Below are positions 16,660-24,733 of a stretch of DNA of 33,793 nt, in pieces. The notes under the pieces were generated by a model that made no database searches, had not been told where the DNA came from, and saw only the letters and a program-made list of their open reading frames with translations. The DNA comes from Fluviicola sp. (GTDB taxonomy: Bacteria > Bacteroidota > Bacteroidia > Flavobacteriales_D > Crocinitomicaceae), in the NCBI GenBank assembly GCA_031260455.1, contig JAIRJW010000045.1:1-33793 (forward strand), given 5' to 3'. A program made the translations under genes and the position numbers. Numbering within the stretch: position 1 is the stretch's first letter; each line of letters begins with the position of its first letter.

Positions 16660-16986
16660 CTTCCTGTATTATTTTAATCATTTTTATACGTTTCTTGTCG
16701 GAACTTTAAACGATCAGCTTAATATTTCCGCAACGAATGTATTCGTTATTTTGCAAAATCCGTTCGGCCTGTTCAATAATAAATCCACCAATAGTATCAG
16801 ATTCGTTTTTGATCTGTTCAAAATCCTTTCGTCAATTTCTTGAGCTTTATAGAAATCAACGAGTGAAGTTCTGTCTTCAAACAAGTATAGGTACGGGATT
16901 GTTCATCTTTGAGGTTTTTCTTTTCGGACGGATCTAATGCAAAAAAATCCGTTTCTGATACTGAACCGCAGCGGAGCAAGCAATCA
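16643..16986 (-). pseudogene. gldE: gldE remnant (internal deletion, frameshifts, nonsense codon)
   Basis: Between ssb and gldD, where gldE normally lies, the minus strand retains only the ends of a GldE-like (TlyC/CorC, DUF21-CBS-CorC_HlyC) protein. First comes SETDFFALDPSEKKNLKDEQ, matching the SEVAFFSL-type motif of the DUF21 membrane domain. In another frame follow YLFEDRTSLVDFYK and ESDTIGGFIIEQAERI, the linker and CorC_HlyC domain, broken by TAA at 16706-16708. After the stop SDKKRIKMIKII continues in frame to TAG at 16643-16645. About 300 residues (most of DUF21 and CBS) are missing compared with a usual length near 430. The leading part also suggests two single-base losses. A coding function is excluded. 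Confidence 0.85.
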
Positions 16987-16989
16987 TAT

Positions 16990-17439
16990 CTAAAATGGTA
17001 AATCGTCATTGGGATCCATATCCAGATTCATCGGACTTGGATTCTGGGGTTCTTCTGTCGGATAGGGAGGAGTGTTGGTGTTCATCGGTTTTTCCTGCTC
17101 GTTTCGTGGAGTCAGGATAGTCAGTTCGTCTGCAATCACTTCCGTTGTATAGCGAGTCGTCCCGGTCTGATCTGTCCATGAACGCGTTTTCAATTTTCCT
17201 TCTACGTAGATTTTCTGACCTTTCCGCACGTATTTTTCAACCACTTCAGCCAATCCTCTCCAAACCACAATGTTGTGCCAATCCGTGTTGTCTTTGCGTT
17301 CACCAGTTGCTCTGTCCGTATACGTTTCTGAAGTCGCAATCGGGAAACTGGCAACGACTGCTCCGTTTTCCAGACGTCTTACCTCTGGGTCTCTTCCTAA
17401 ATTTCCGATTAAAATAACTTTGTTTACGCTACCTGACAT
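16990..17439 (-). CDS. ssb: Single-stranded DNA-binding protein
   Basis: SSB coats single-stranded DNA during replication, repair and recombination. The 149-residue protein has the OB fold beginning VNKVILIGNLGRDPEVRRLENG and containing the DWHNIVVWRGLAEVVEKYVRKGQKIYVEGKLKTRSW region (core WHNIVVW and KGQKIYVEG). A Pro/Asn-rich linker follows, and the tail DPNDDLPF is the acidic tip that binds partner proteins. It lies 102 bases downstream of mutY in the same direction. A TATATTTG -7 box (17460-17467) 20 bases before the start suggests an independent promoter. The stop codon is directly followed by the gldE remnant. Confidence 0.97.
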   Translation of the reverse strand: MSGSVNKVILIGNLGRDPEVRRLENGAVVASFPIATSETYTDRATGERKDNTDWHNIVVWRGLAEVVEKYVRKGQKIYVEGKLKTRSWTDQTGTTRYTTEVIADELTILTPRNEQEKPMNTNTPPYPTEEPQNPSPMNLDMDPNDDLPF

Positions 17440-17459
17440 AATTCTTTACTGTATGCATA

Positions 17460-17467
17460 CAAATATA
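17460..17467 (-). promoter_or_regulatory. -7 promoter box upstream of ssb
   Basis: The minus strand reads TATATTTG, an exact TAnnTTTG match, 20 bases before the ssb ATG. It lies between mutY and ssb, so ssb can be expressed separately from mutY. Confidence 0.5.
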
Positions 17468-17541
17468 ACAAATTGAGAATTAAAAGTAAGTTGAGAGTTT
17501 AATACCGGGCTTGATGAAGTGAGTTGAAAATACTTTTCAAA

Positions 17542-18546
17542 TCATTCATTAGACTCCAGATATTTCTCCATTAACCGGTGAATAGGGTAGTCATGAAGGT
17601 CTTTTTTATTAGTGAATACGAATTTTAAGCCATTGAATTCCGTTTCAGTGCTTTTATAGAAGTAAGCGTAAATGTGCTGATGACTTAGAATGTGTTTGGT
17701 TTGATAGCACAAACTAGCTGAATCTTTGAAAACGGCGGGAACAGATTCGCTTTCACTTTCGATGAGCGGGAATTCGTAAAGTTTTTCCCAAACATCTTTC
17801 CCGGTACGCTGATCCAGGGCAATTTGCTGGTTTTTTTCCAGGTGCAGGTAGTGGAAGTAGCGCTTCCGGACTTTTGTTTTTCCCTTTTTGAACGGTCTTT
17901 TCTTAATCAGCTCTGGGTTAAAAGCACTTGCGCAGCTACTTGTAAGTATGCAATTGTCACAATCCGGATTATTGGGAACACAGTGAATGGCTCCGAATTC
18001 CATAATAGCCTGGTTGAATAAAGCCGGATCGGCAGTGGGAATAAGGGAATCCGCCAGTTCCTGGAATAATTTTTTACCATTTCCAGAGTCAATGGCTTCA
18101 TCTATTCCGTAATATCGGCTCAAAACGCGGTAAACATTCCCGTCCACAACAGCATGTGGAAGATCAAAAGCGAAAGAAGATATTGCTGCAGCTGTGTATG
18201 GGCCGATTCCCTTCAATTGGATGATTTGCTGATAGGTTTGCGGAAATTCGCCTTGGTATTCATCCCGAACCTGCTGTGCGGTTTTGTGCAGGTTTCTTGC
18301 CCGGGAATAATACCCTAGTCCCTGCCAAAGTTTCAGAACGGATGCTTCATTTGCATTTGCCAGGTCACTTAAAATAGGGTATTTTTCGATAAATTTCAGG
18401 TAATAATTCAATCCCTGATCGACCCTTGTTTGTTGTAAAATTACCTCCGACAACCAAATAAAATAGGGATTTTTGGTACTTCTCCACGGGAGCTCACGTG
18501 CATTTAGTCTGTACCAATTGCTTATTAGTAGAACAAAATCAGCCAT
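17542..18546 (-). CDS. mutY: A/G-specific adenine glycosylase MutY
   Basis: MutY removes adenine mispaired with 8-oxoguanine. The 334-residue protein shows LPWRSTKNPYFIWLSEVILQQTRVDQG with catalytic Glu-34, the helix-hairpin-helix LKGIGPYTAAAI (111-122), and VDGNVYRVLSR with catalytic Asp-135. It has a 4Fe-4S cluster with Cys spacing C-x6-C-x2-C-x5-C (C189, C196, C199, C205). A C-terminal NUDIX-like 8-oxoG recognition domain follows (about 225-334; HYLHLEKNQQIALDQRTGKDVWEKLYEFP, core DVWEKLYEFP). It is divergent from the HU gene at 18655, an arrangement often seen in Bacteroidota, and upstream of ssb. Confidence 0.96.
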   Translation of the reverse strand: MADFVLLISNWYRLNARELPWRSTKNPYFIWLSEVILQQTRVDQGLNYYLKFIEKYPILSDLANANEASVLKLWQGLGYYSRARNLHKTAQQVRDEYQGEFPQTYQQIIQLKGIGPYTAAAISSFAFDLPHAVVDGNVYRVLSRYYGIDEAIDSGNGKKLFQELADSLIPTADPALFNQAIMEFGAIHCVPNNPDCDNCILTSSCASAFNPELIKKRPFKKGKTKVRKRYFHYLHLEKNQQIALDQRTGKDVWEKLYEFPLIESESESVPAVFKDSASLCYQTKHILSHQHIYAYFYKSTETEFNGLKFVFTNKKDLHDYPIHRLMEKYLESNE

Positions 18547-18603
18547 TTAGGAAAAAAAATGAACATTTTTAAAAATAAAGCAAAAATAAATGCTTTTGCT
18601 GAC

Positions 18604-18611
18604 TACTTTTG
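18604..18611 (+). promoter_or_regulatory. -7 promoter box upstream of HU
   Basis: TACTTTTG matches TAnnTTTG and lies 43 bases before the HU ATG. No good -33 box was seen in the preceding A-rich tract. Confidence 0.45.
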
Positions 18612-18654
18612 CAGCTGGGAATCACATTGTTGAAAAACTTTAATTTATAATAAG

Positions 18655-18945
18655 ATGACAAAGGCAGATATTGTTGCTGAGATTGCAGAGGAAACAGGAT
18701 TAGAAAGAAATGAAGCTCAGAAAGCTGTTGAAGCATTTATGACTTCTATTAAGACTTCTTTGACTAAAGGTCAGAACGTGTATTTAAGAGGTTTTGGTAG
18801 CTTCATTGTGAAAGAGAGAGCAGAGAAGACGGGGCGCAATATTTCAAAAAACACAACGATTATTATCCCCGCTCACAATATTCCTTCATTCAAACCGGCA
18901 AAAACATTTGTTGAAGAGGTAAAGAATAAAGTGATTGTGAAATAA
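18655..18945 (+). CDS. hup: HU/IHF-family DNA-binding protein
   Basis: This is a 96-residue nucleoid protein of the HU/IHF family, which bends DNA. It opens MTKADIVAEIAEETGLERNEAQKAVEAF (helices 1-2), has the beta-arm region VYLRGFGSFIVKERAEKTGRNISKNT, and contains IIPAHNIPSFKPAKTF, where the Pro in the arm tip is the intercalating residue. The length is normal. It is divergent from mutY and followed by a strong terminator-like hairpin at 18999-19030. HU and IHF subunits are hard to tell apart from sequence alone in this phylum. Confidence 0.93.
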   Translation: MTKADIVAEIAEETGLERNEAQKAVEAFMTSIKTSLTKGQNVYLRGFGSFIVKERAEKTGRNISKNTTIIIPAHNIPSFKPAKTFVEEVKNKVIVK

Positions 18946-18970
18946 TTCCATCTTTTTTACAACAACTACT

Positions 18971-18999
18971 TTGTGGGAAAACTTATTTTAATACCTTTG
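18971..18999 (+). promoter_or_regulatory. Promoter with -33 and -7 boxes for the mS38-like/rng transcript
   Basis: TTG at 18971-18973 and TACCTTTG at 18992-18999 are separated by 18 bases. This fits the Bacteroidota consensus TTTG-N17-23-TAnnTTTG and is the best full promoter in the window. The predicted start (about 19005) falls inside the hairpin at 18999-19023. Confidence 0.6.
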
Positions 19000-19030
19000 C
19001 ACTCCTGTGATAAACAGGAGTGCTTTTTTT
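18999..19030 (+). terminator. Strong hairpin with T tract after HU
   Basis: GCACTCCTGT (18999-19008) pairs perfectly with ACAGGAGTGC (19014-19023) around a 5-base loop and is followed by seven T. It should end HU transcripts. It overlaps the start region of the downstream promoter. Confidence 0.85.
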
Positions 19031-19082
19031 AAAGCTGCTGAGATCGAAATAATTGAATTAGTAACCATAAAATAATATTGCT

Positions 19083-19175
19083 ATGCCAAGCGGTAAAAAA
19101 AGAAAAAGACATAAAATGGCGACGCACAAGCGTAAGAAAAGACTAAGAAAAAATCGTCATAAAAAGAAGAAATAA
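19083..19175 (+). CDS. 30-aa basic protein, mS38/AURKAIP1-COX24-like small ribosomal protein
   Basis: This very short gene encodes 30 residues, MPSGKKRKRHKMATHKRKKR and then LRKNRHKKKK, almost all Lys, Arg or His. The pattern KRKRHKMATHKRKKRLRKNRHK matches the COX24/AURKAIP1 domain of the mitochondrial small-subunit protein mS38. Bacterial versions are known as tiny proteins with this domain in Bacteroidota; a ribosomal location is inferred from that similarity. It lies between HU and rng, 88 bases before the rng GTG. It follows a full promoter and is likely co-transcribed with rng and recX. It is too short for usual gene finders, but the sequence is distinctive. Confidence 0.82.
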   Translation: MPSGKKRKRHKMATHKRKKRLRKNRHKKKK

Positions 19176-19262
19176 AAACTTCTTAAAGATAATTGGAAGA
19201 GCTTAGTAAGTGCTTTTACTTACTAAGTTTTTCTGTTTTAGTTACTTTCTAATTATACGTTC

Positions 19263-20810
19263 GTGAGTTTAGAACTAGTTGTAGACGCCCGTGAAGGCGG
19301 TGTATGGCTTGCTCTCTTGCGCGATGGGAAATTGATTGAGCTGCATGAAGAACAGGGGAGTACTGATTTTGCCGTAGGCGATATTTACCTGGGGAAAGTC
19401 CGGAAAGTAGTTCCCAGCCTGAATGCAGCTTTTGTGGATGTCGGATACGAGAAAGATGCATTTTTGCATTACCTGGATCTGGGACCACAATTTCAGTCCT
19501 TGAATAAATTTGCCAAAGATACCCTGCAAGGGAAGCAGAATGTCGCTGATTTATTGTATTTTAAATCAGAGAAAGACATTCCGAAAGACGGAAAGATTAC
19601 CGAAATTGTATCCACTACATCTCCTATATTGGTTCAGGTTGCCAAAGAACCAATTTCAAGTAAAGGCCCGCGTTTAAGTGCAGAATTAACACTGGCAGGC
19701 CGTTATTTGGTTTTAGTACCATTTTCGGAAAAGATTTCGATTTCTCAAAAGATTAAAAGTCAGGAAGAACGGGATCGTTTGCGAAACCTGATGGATGATA
19801 TCAAACCAAAGAATTTTGGAGTAATTATCCGTACGGTTGCTGAGAATAAAAAAGTAGAGGCCATTGATCAGGATTTGCGAAACCTGATGGAAAAGTGGAA
19901 AACCATGCACGCAAACCTTCGGCAGGCAACTCCGCCTCGCCGAGTTTTGGGAGAGATTGATAAAACCTCGTCTATCTTGCGGGACTTGTTGAATGCAGAC
20001 TTTTCAAATATCCACGTGAGTGACGAAAAACTGATGACTGAATTGAAAGAGTACATCAGTGGAATTGCTCCGGGAAGAGAGAAGATACTGAAACTGTATG
20101 ACGGAAAACTCAATATTTTTGAGCGTTTCGGCATAAACAAGCAAATCAAGACGATGTTCGGTAAGAAAGTTCCGCTTCCTTCTGGAGGATATCTGATCAT
20201 TGAGCATACGGAAGCCATGCATGTCATTGATGTGAACAGTGGAAACCGCAAAGGTGCAGATGGACAAGAGTCCAACGCATTGGCTACGAATATTGAAGCT
20301 GCGGAAGAAGTTGCACGTTTGCTGCAATTGCGCGATATGGGGGGAATCGTTTGTATCGATTTTATTGATATGCACGATAAGGAAAATAACAAAGAATTAT
20401 TCGAAAAGCTGAAAGAATTTATGCGCTCTGACCGGGCAAAACACAATATTCTTCCGCCATCTAAATTCGGAGTTGTTGAAATTACCCGCCAGCGTGTAAG
20501 ACCGGAAACCGATATCAATACTTCGGAAACCTGCCCGACCTGTAACGGAACGGGAGAAGTACAGGCATCCATTCTGTTTGCTGAAGAAATCGAAACAAAC
20601 CTGAATTTCCTGCTTGCAGATAAGAAGGAAAAGAAAGTTTCCTTACAGGTTCACCCTTATTTGGAGGCTTATTTCAAAAAGGGATTGATTTCCAAACAAT
20701 GGAAGTGGTTCTTTAAGTACAAAAAATGGGTGGATGTTCGGGGTGTGACTGCATATCACCTGTTGGAATACAATTTCCTGGATAAAAATAATAATGAAAT
20801 TGCTCTCTGA
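19263..20810 (+). CDS. rng: Ribonuclease G (RNase E/G family)
   Basis: RNase G is an endoribonuclease that matures 16S rRNA 5' ends and degrades mRNA. The 515-residue protein starts at a GTG (19263) with SLELVVDAREGGVWLALL. It contains an S1-like RNA-binding domain (about 37-125, GDIYLGKVRKVVPSLNAAFVDVG), then the catalytic domain with the metal-binding Asp pair in VIDVNSG (D323) and CIDFIDM (D366). The Zn-link CPTC (424-427) used for dimerisation is present. There is no long C-terminal scaffold, so this is the RNase G rather than the RNase E form. recX starts 17 bases before its stop. Confidence 0.95.
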   Translation: MSLELVVDAREGGVWLALLRDGKLIELHEEQGSTDFAVGDIYLGKVRKVVPSLNAAFVDVGYEKDAFLHYLDLGPQFQSLNKFAKDTLQGKQNVADLLYFKSEKDIPKDGKITEIVSTTSPILVQVAKEPISSKGPRLSAELTLAGRYLVLVPFSEKISISQKIKSQEERDRLRNLMDDIKPKNFGVIIRTVAENKKVEAIDQDLRNLMEKWKTMHANLRQATPPRRVLGEIDKTSSILRDLLNADFSNIHVSDEKLMTELKEYISGIAPGREKILKLYDGKLNIFERFGINKQIKTMFGKKVPLPSGGYLIIEHTEAMHVIDVNSGNRKGADGQESNALATNIEAAEEVARLLQLRDMGGIVCIDFIDMHDKENNKELFEKLKEFMRSDRAKHNILPPSKFGVVEITRQRVRPETDINTSETCPTCNGTGEVQASILFAEEIETNLNFLLADKKEKKVSLQVHPYLEAYFKKGLISKQWKWFFKYKKWVDVRGVTAYHLLEYNFLDKNNNEIAL

Positions 20811-21288
20811 TATGGGGAGCAATTTCTCTTTTCAGGAAACAAAATATAAAATTGAAGCATATTGCGCATACCAGGATCGATGCCATTTTGAAGTAAAAAA
20901 CAAATTGCTTTCCTGGGGACAGAGCCCGGATCAGGCCGACCAACTGATAGCTTACCTGGTTGAACACAAATTCCTGGATGAAGGACGTTTTGTTGAATCT
21001 TATGTTTCCGGAAAACTGAGAATCAAACATTGGGGAAGAATCAGGATAAGGCAAGGTTTGCGCCTGAAGCAAATTTCCGAACAGATCATTCAGCTTGTTT
21101 TTAAGACCATTGATCCGGATGAATACTATGAGATCCTGAGGCATGAAATCACGAAAAAACAAAAGGACCTTGCTATGGAAAAAGATCCATGGAAACAGAA
21201 AGCAAAAGTGCTTCGCTATATGCAATCAAAAGGGTTTGAAAACGATTTGATTTATGATGTACTGGCTTCCGTTGAAAAAGATAATTAA
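20794..21288 (+). CDS. recX: Regulatory protein RecX
   Basis: RecX modulates RecA filaments. The protein is 164 residues if started at the ATG at 20794, or 158 if started at 20812, one base after the rng stop. The first option overlaps rng by 17 bases. The sequence shows the three-helix repeats of the family: AYCAYQDRCHFEVKNKLLSWG, LIAYLVEHKFLDEGRFVESYVSGKLRIKHWGRIRIRQGL (core FLDEGRFVESY and WGRIRIRQGL), and AKVLRYMQSKGFENDLIYDVL. The Y-C-A-x-Q-x-R-x-x-E motif is typical of Bacteroidota RecX. recA is not nearby. Confidence 0.9.
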   Translation: MKLLSDMGSNFSFQETKYKIEAYCAYQDRCHFEVKNKLLSWGQSPDQADQLIAYLVEHKFLDEGRFVESYVSGKLRIKHWGRIRIRQGLRLKQISEQIIQLVFKTIDPDEYYEILRHEITKKQKDLAMEKDPWKQKAKVLRYMQSKGFENDLIYDVLASVEKDN

Positions 21289-21367
21289 TTTTTTGTTTTG
21301 TAAATATTTGGAATTTTTAGAAATGCATCAGGCAAATACTCGTCTTGGTGTCTGTAAAGTCTGAATC

Positions 21368-21988
21368 TTATTTAAAAGCCGATTTTTTAAACAAATCCAG
21401 CATTTTTTTCCTGTCTGCATCATTGTTGTAAGCGATGGTAACCGTCATAAACTTATTTTTCACAATTGAAGTGAGCAGTAACTGATTTGCAAAGTTCTTA
21501 TTGTCTCTGTCGTAAAGCGCAATTTGGTAGGTATCAAACAGGATATTACCTATTTTTTGAGTTCCGTTAATTGAATCCAGTGTTGTTCGCTGATTCAAAT
21601 AATTGTTGTAAATCATCTTGTGGATATTGGAAATAATGCGTTTGTACTGTGCTTCATCACCGCTAAAATCTTCCCAAGAAGACTGGAAATTATTGTCGAA
21701 ATTCTTTTGAAAAGCCAATGTGCGCTTGATTCCGGACATATTGGAAGTGGAGTCTCCTGCGATGGCTTTGCTTCGCTCATCTAACGATTCAAGGCTTGAT
21801 TTGGAAGTAATCATCCAGTTATCCGGAAATTCCATCGTCCATCCCAAGGCCTGACTGGTGAATATGTTTCCACTGAACGTTCCCTCATCCACTTCTTTGG
21901 AGTAATCTTTTTTGGAACCTCCTCCACATGCATTCAGGATGAATAATGCAATGGTTAATACCGGGATGAGCAGTTGCTTCACTTTCAT
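21368..21988 (-). CDS. Putative lipoprotein of unknown function
   Basis: This 206-residue protein has a lipoprotein signal peptide (MKVKQLLIPVLTIALFILNACG, lipobox LNAC, Cys-21), followed by GGGSKKDYSKE. The mature part begins with GNIFTSQALGWTMEFPDNWMI, a segment seen in several Bacteroidota periplasmic or outer-membrane lipoproteins with a PsbP-like or DUF1795-type fold. The fold suggestion is weak. It ends FKKSAFK. It is convergent with recX and separated by 79 bases. No operon partner is visible. Function not recognised. Confidence 0.75.
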   Translation of the reverse strand: MKVKQLLIPVLTIALFILNACGGGSKKDYSKEVDEGTFSGNIFTSQALGWTMEFPDNWMITSKSSLESLDERSKAIAGDSTSNMSGIKRTLAFQKNFDNNFQSSWEDFSGDEAQYKRIISNIHKMIYNNYLNQRTTLDSINGTQKIGNILFDTYQIALYDRDNKNFANQLLLTSIVKNKFMTVTIAYNNDADRKKMLDLFKKSAFK

Positions 21989-22311
21989 ATAACTGACTTT
22001 AAAATTGTACTATACAAATGAGTTTTTTCGACTGTTTCCCCCATATTTTACCCAAAAATCCATTTGGGAAAAGCGATATCATTCTGATCAAAGATAATCA
22101 ATATTCAATGTCCGCCTGCCGAATATTCTGAAAATGTAAGGAGTATCGTGTAAAATGCAAGCGTTGTTGATCGAATCATTCTGATCTATTATGCAATAGA
22201 GTTCTTTTATAATTTGCAATTACCGATTGATATAAATTATGTTAGAAGCGGTATAAATTCGCTTAAGGAAGCGGAATTTGACTATTTTTATCATCTGAAA
22301 TAGAAACCCAC
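21989..22311. other. 323-bp intergenic region with nothing clear
   Basis: No reading frame or strong hairpin was found between the divergent lipoprotein and glycosyltransferase genes. A weak bulged inverted repeat (AATTCGCTT with AAGCGGAATT) lies at 22255-22277. Both flanking genes should have promoters here. Confidence 0.4.
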
Positions 22312-23025
22312 GTGACGCGATCTGTTGTAATTATACCAACTTATAACGAAAAAGAAAATGTTGAGCGGATGGCTCAGGCAGTGATGAATTTGCCGGTTCC
22401 GATAGACATTTTGTTTGTTGATGACAATTCTCCTGACGGTACAGCATCAATTATTCGTGAGTTGATGAGACAATTTCCGAACCGTATTTTCCTTGAAGAA
22501 AGACAAGGTAAACTGGGGCTTGGAACGGCTTATATTCACGGTTTTAAGTGGTCTTTGAATCATGGTTATGATTACATTTTCGAAATGGACTGTGATTTTT
22601 CACACAATCCGCTGGATTTGCCGAGACTGCTGGTAGCTTGTACGGAGCAGGGAGCAGATGTAAGTGTCGGTTCTCGTTACACGAAAGGAGGAAAGGTTCA
22701 AAACTGGCCTTTGGGACGAGTCCTGATGTCTTATTTTGCGTCCGTTTATGTGCGTATGATTCTGTTTATTGGAATTTCCGATACAACAGCCGGATTCATG
22801 TGTTATTCCAGCAAAGTCCTGAAAGCAATTGACCTGGACAATATCCATTTTAAAGGATATGCTTTCCAGATCGAAATGAAATATGCGGCAAAACGCAAAG
22901 GATTTAAAATCATTGAAGTTCCGATTACTTTTATTGACAGGCAATTCGGAGAGTCGAAAATGTCGTCGAGTATTTTCAAAGAAGCATTCTTTGGAGTTTG
23001 GAAAATGAGAAATTTGAAGGTTTGA
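22312..23025 (+). CDS. Polyprenol-phosphate mannosyltransferase (DPM1-like, GT2)
   Basis: This 237-residue family 2 glycosyltransferase resembles dolichol-phosphate mannose synthase catalytic subunits, which move mannose from GDP-mannose to a polyprenyl phosphate on the inner membrane. It starts at GTG (22312) with SVVIIPTYNEKENVERM. It has the nucleotide-binding VDDNSPDGTA (34-43), the metal/acceptor motif EMDCDFSHNP, and GSRYTKGGKVQNWP, with the typical TTAGFMCYSSKVL and FIDRQFGESKMSSSIFKEA near the C-terminus (core DRQFGESKMS). No C-terminal membrane anchor follows. The stop TGA shares bases with the ATG of pyrC (TGATG). Confidence 0.9.
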   Translation: MTRSVVIIPTYNEKENVERMAQAVMNLPVPIDILFVDDNSPDGTASIIRELMRQFPNRIFLEERQGKLGLGTAYIHGFKWSLNHGYDYIFEMDCDFSHNPLDLPRLLVACTEQGADVSVGSRYTKGGKVQNWPLGRVLMSYFASVYVRMILFIGISDTTAGFMCYSSKVLKAIDLDNIHFKGYAFQIEMKYAAKRKGFKIIEVPITFIDRQFGESKMSSSIFKEAFFGVWKMRNLKV

Positions 23026-24362
23026 TGGCAAAGGTTTTGTTGAAAGGTGCAATGCTCGTAAACGAAGGAAGGGAGTTTGCAGCTGATGTTTTGATCGAAG
23101 GGAAACGCATTTCGAAAATTGCTCCCACAATTTCAGCAGAAGGCGCTGTGCAGGAAATCAATTGTGAAGGATTGCATTTGCTTCCGGGTTGCATTGACGA
23201 CCAGGTGCATTTCAGAGAACCGGGATTGACACACAAGGCAACGATCCGATCCGAATCAGGGGCTGCGGTTGCTGGTGGAATCACTTCTTTCATGGAAATG
23301 CCCAATACTGTTCCGAATACCCTGACTCAGGAACTTCTGGAAGCAAAATACCAGCGTGCGTCTGAGGTTTCTCCCGCAAATTATTCATTTTTTATGGGGG
23401 CTTCGAATGATAATTATGACGAAGTGATGCGCACAAATATTCAGCAAGTTTGCGGGGTGAAAATTTTCATGGGATCTTCTACCGGGAACATGTTGGTCGA
23501 TAATACCCAGACGCTGGAGCATTTGTTTGCAAATGTCCCGATGCTGATTGCTACACATTGCGAAGACGAGGCAACCATTCGCCGGAACCTGGAAATCTTC
23601 AAAGAAAAATACGGAGAAGATATTCCGATGTCGGCTCATCCGCTGATCCGAAGTGAAGAAGCATGTTATTTGTCTTCTTCCAAAGCTGTAGAGCTGGCGG
23701 AAAAGAACAATACGCGTTTACATATTCTACATATTTCAACCGGAATTGAGACAGAACTGTTTCGAAATGATATTCTGCTGGAGCAAAAACGCATTACGGC
23801 GGAAGCTTGTGTTCATCACCTGTGGTTTTCGGATGAAGACTATGCGGAAAAGAGTACCTGGATCAAATGGAATCCGGCGGTGAAAACGGCAAATGACCGG
23901 GATCAGATCTGGAAAGCACTTCTGGATAACCGGATCGACGTGATTGCAACAGATCACGCTCCTCATACGATCGAAGAAAAACAACAAAAATATTTGCAAG
24001 CTCCGTCCGGTGGACCCCTAGTTCAACATGCCTTGCCTGCCATGCTGGATGCTTCTGCAAACGGGAAAATTCCGCTGGTGCGCGTTGCTGAGAAAATGGC
24101 ACATGCAGTTGCCGTTTGTTTTCAGATTAAAGACCGTGGTTTTATCCGGGAAGGTTATTTTGCGGATTTAGTATTGGTTAATCTGAACAAGAAAACAAAT
24201 GTTACGAAAGATTCCTTGTTGTACCAATGTGGCTGGTCTCCTTTTGAAGGGACGACATTTGCCGCATCTGTTGAAAAAACCTTCGTAAACGGCGAAATTG
24301 TTTATGAAAACGGGAATTTAACAGGGATTCAGAGCGGGGAACGTTTAGCATTCAACTGGTGA
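23025..24362 (+). CDS. pyrC: Dihydroorotase (class I-like)
   Basis: This 445-residue amidohydrolase of pyrimidine synthesis interconverts carbamoyl-aspartate and dihydroorotate. It starts at the ATG at 23025 (MAKVLLKGAM), overlapping the upstream stop codon; the in-frame ATG at 22998 lies inside the preceding gene and is unlikely. Motifs are GCIDDQVHFREPG (56-68), the Lys for carbamylation in GVKIFMGSS (K146), THCEDEATI, LHILHIST and the catalytic Asp in ATDHAPHT. The metal motif reads D-Q-V-H rather than H-x-H; this variant is typical of Bacteroidota dihydroorotases. It overlaps the DUF4296 gene by 4 bases. Confidence 0.93.
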   Translation: MAKVLLKGAMLVNEGREFAADVLIEGKRISKIAPTISAEGAVQEINCEGLHLLPGCIDDQVHFREPGLTHKATIRSESGAAVAGGITSFMEMPNTVPNTLTQELLEAKYQRASEVSPANYSFFMGASNDNYDEVMRTNIQQVCGVKIFMGSSTGNMLVDNTQTLEHLFANVPMLIATHCEDEATIRRNLEIFKEKYGEDIPMSAHPLIRSEEACYLSSSKAVELAEKNNTRLHILHISTGIETELFRNDILLEQKRITAEACVHHLWFSDEDYAEKSTWIKWNPAVKTANDRDQIWKALLDNRIDVIATDHAPHTIEEKQQKYLQAPSGGPLVQHALPAMLDASANGKIPLVRVAEKMAHAVAVCFQIKDRGFIREGYFADLVLVNLNKKTNVTKDSLLYQCGWSPFEGTTFAASVEKTFVNGEIVYENGNLTGIQSGERLAFNW

Positions 24363-24733
24363 GAATCTTTGCTCTCATAACACTTTTGCTGGTGGTTCAA
24401 TCATGCGATGACAAATTGAGGAATCCGGAAAAACCGGACAATTTGATTCCGAAAGAGCAAATGATTGAAGTGATGACCAATATGCTCATTCTGGAAGGAT
24501 ATATTCAGAATACATATTCCACGGTGAATCGTTATTACAAGGTAATGACTGCTTCCGGAAGAGATTACCTGAAAACACAAGGTATTACGCAAAAGCAATA
24601 TGAAGATTCATTCCTTTATTACAACAGCATGGAGCAGGATTATGATAAGATGCTGGATAAAGTAATGGAACGTTTGCAGAAAGAATCGATCGAACTGCAA
24701 AAAAACCGGGAACCTAGCGACAGCTTGAGTTAA
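24359..24733 (+). CDS. DUF4296 lipoprotein
   Basis: This 124-residue protein starts at GTG 24359, overlapping the pyrC stop by 4 bases (GTGA). The signal peptide VRIFALITLLLVVQSC has the lipobox VVQSC (Cys-16), then DDKLRNPEKPDNLIPKEQMI. The helical remainder, VMTNMLILEGYI and YEDSFLYYNSMEQDYDKMLDKVMERL, matches DUF4296, a Bacteroidota family of small lipoproteins usually found right after pyrC. Function unknown. The three-gene operon (mannosyltransferase, pyrC, DUF4296) is therefore translationally coupled throughout. The 3' end overlaps the convergent gene by 20 bases. Confidence 0.88.
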   Translation: MRIFALITLLLVVQSCDDKLRNPEKPDNLIPKEQMIEVMTNMLILEGYIQNTYSTVNRYYKVMTASGRDYLKTQGITQKQYEDSFLYYNSMEQDYDKMLDKVMERLQKESIELQKNREPSDSLS

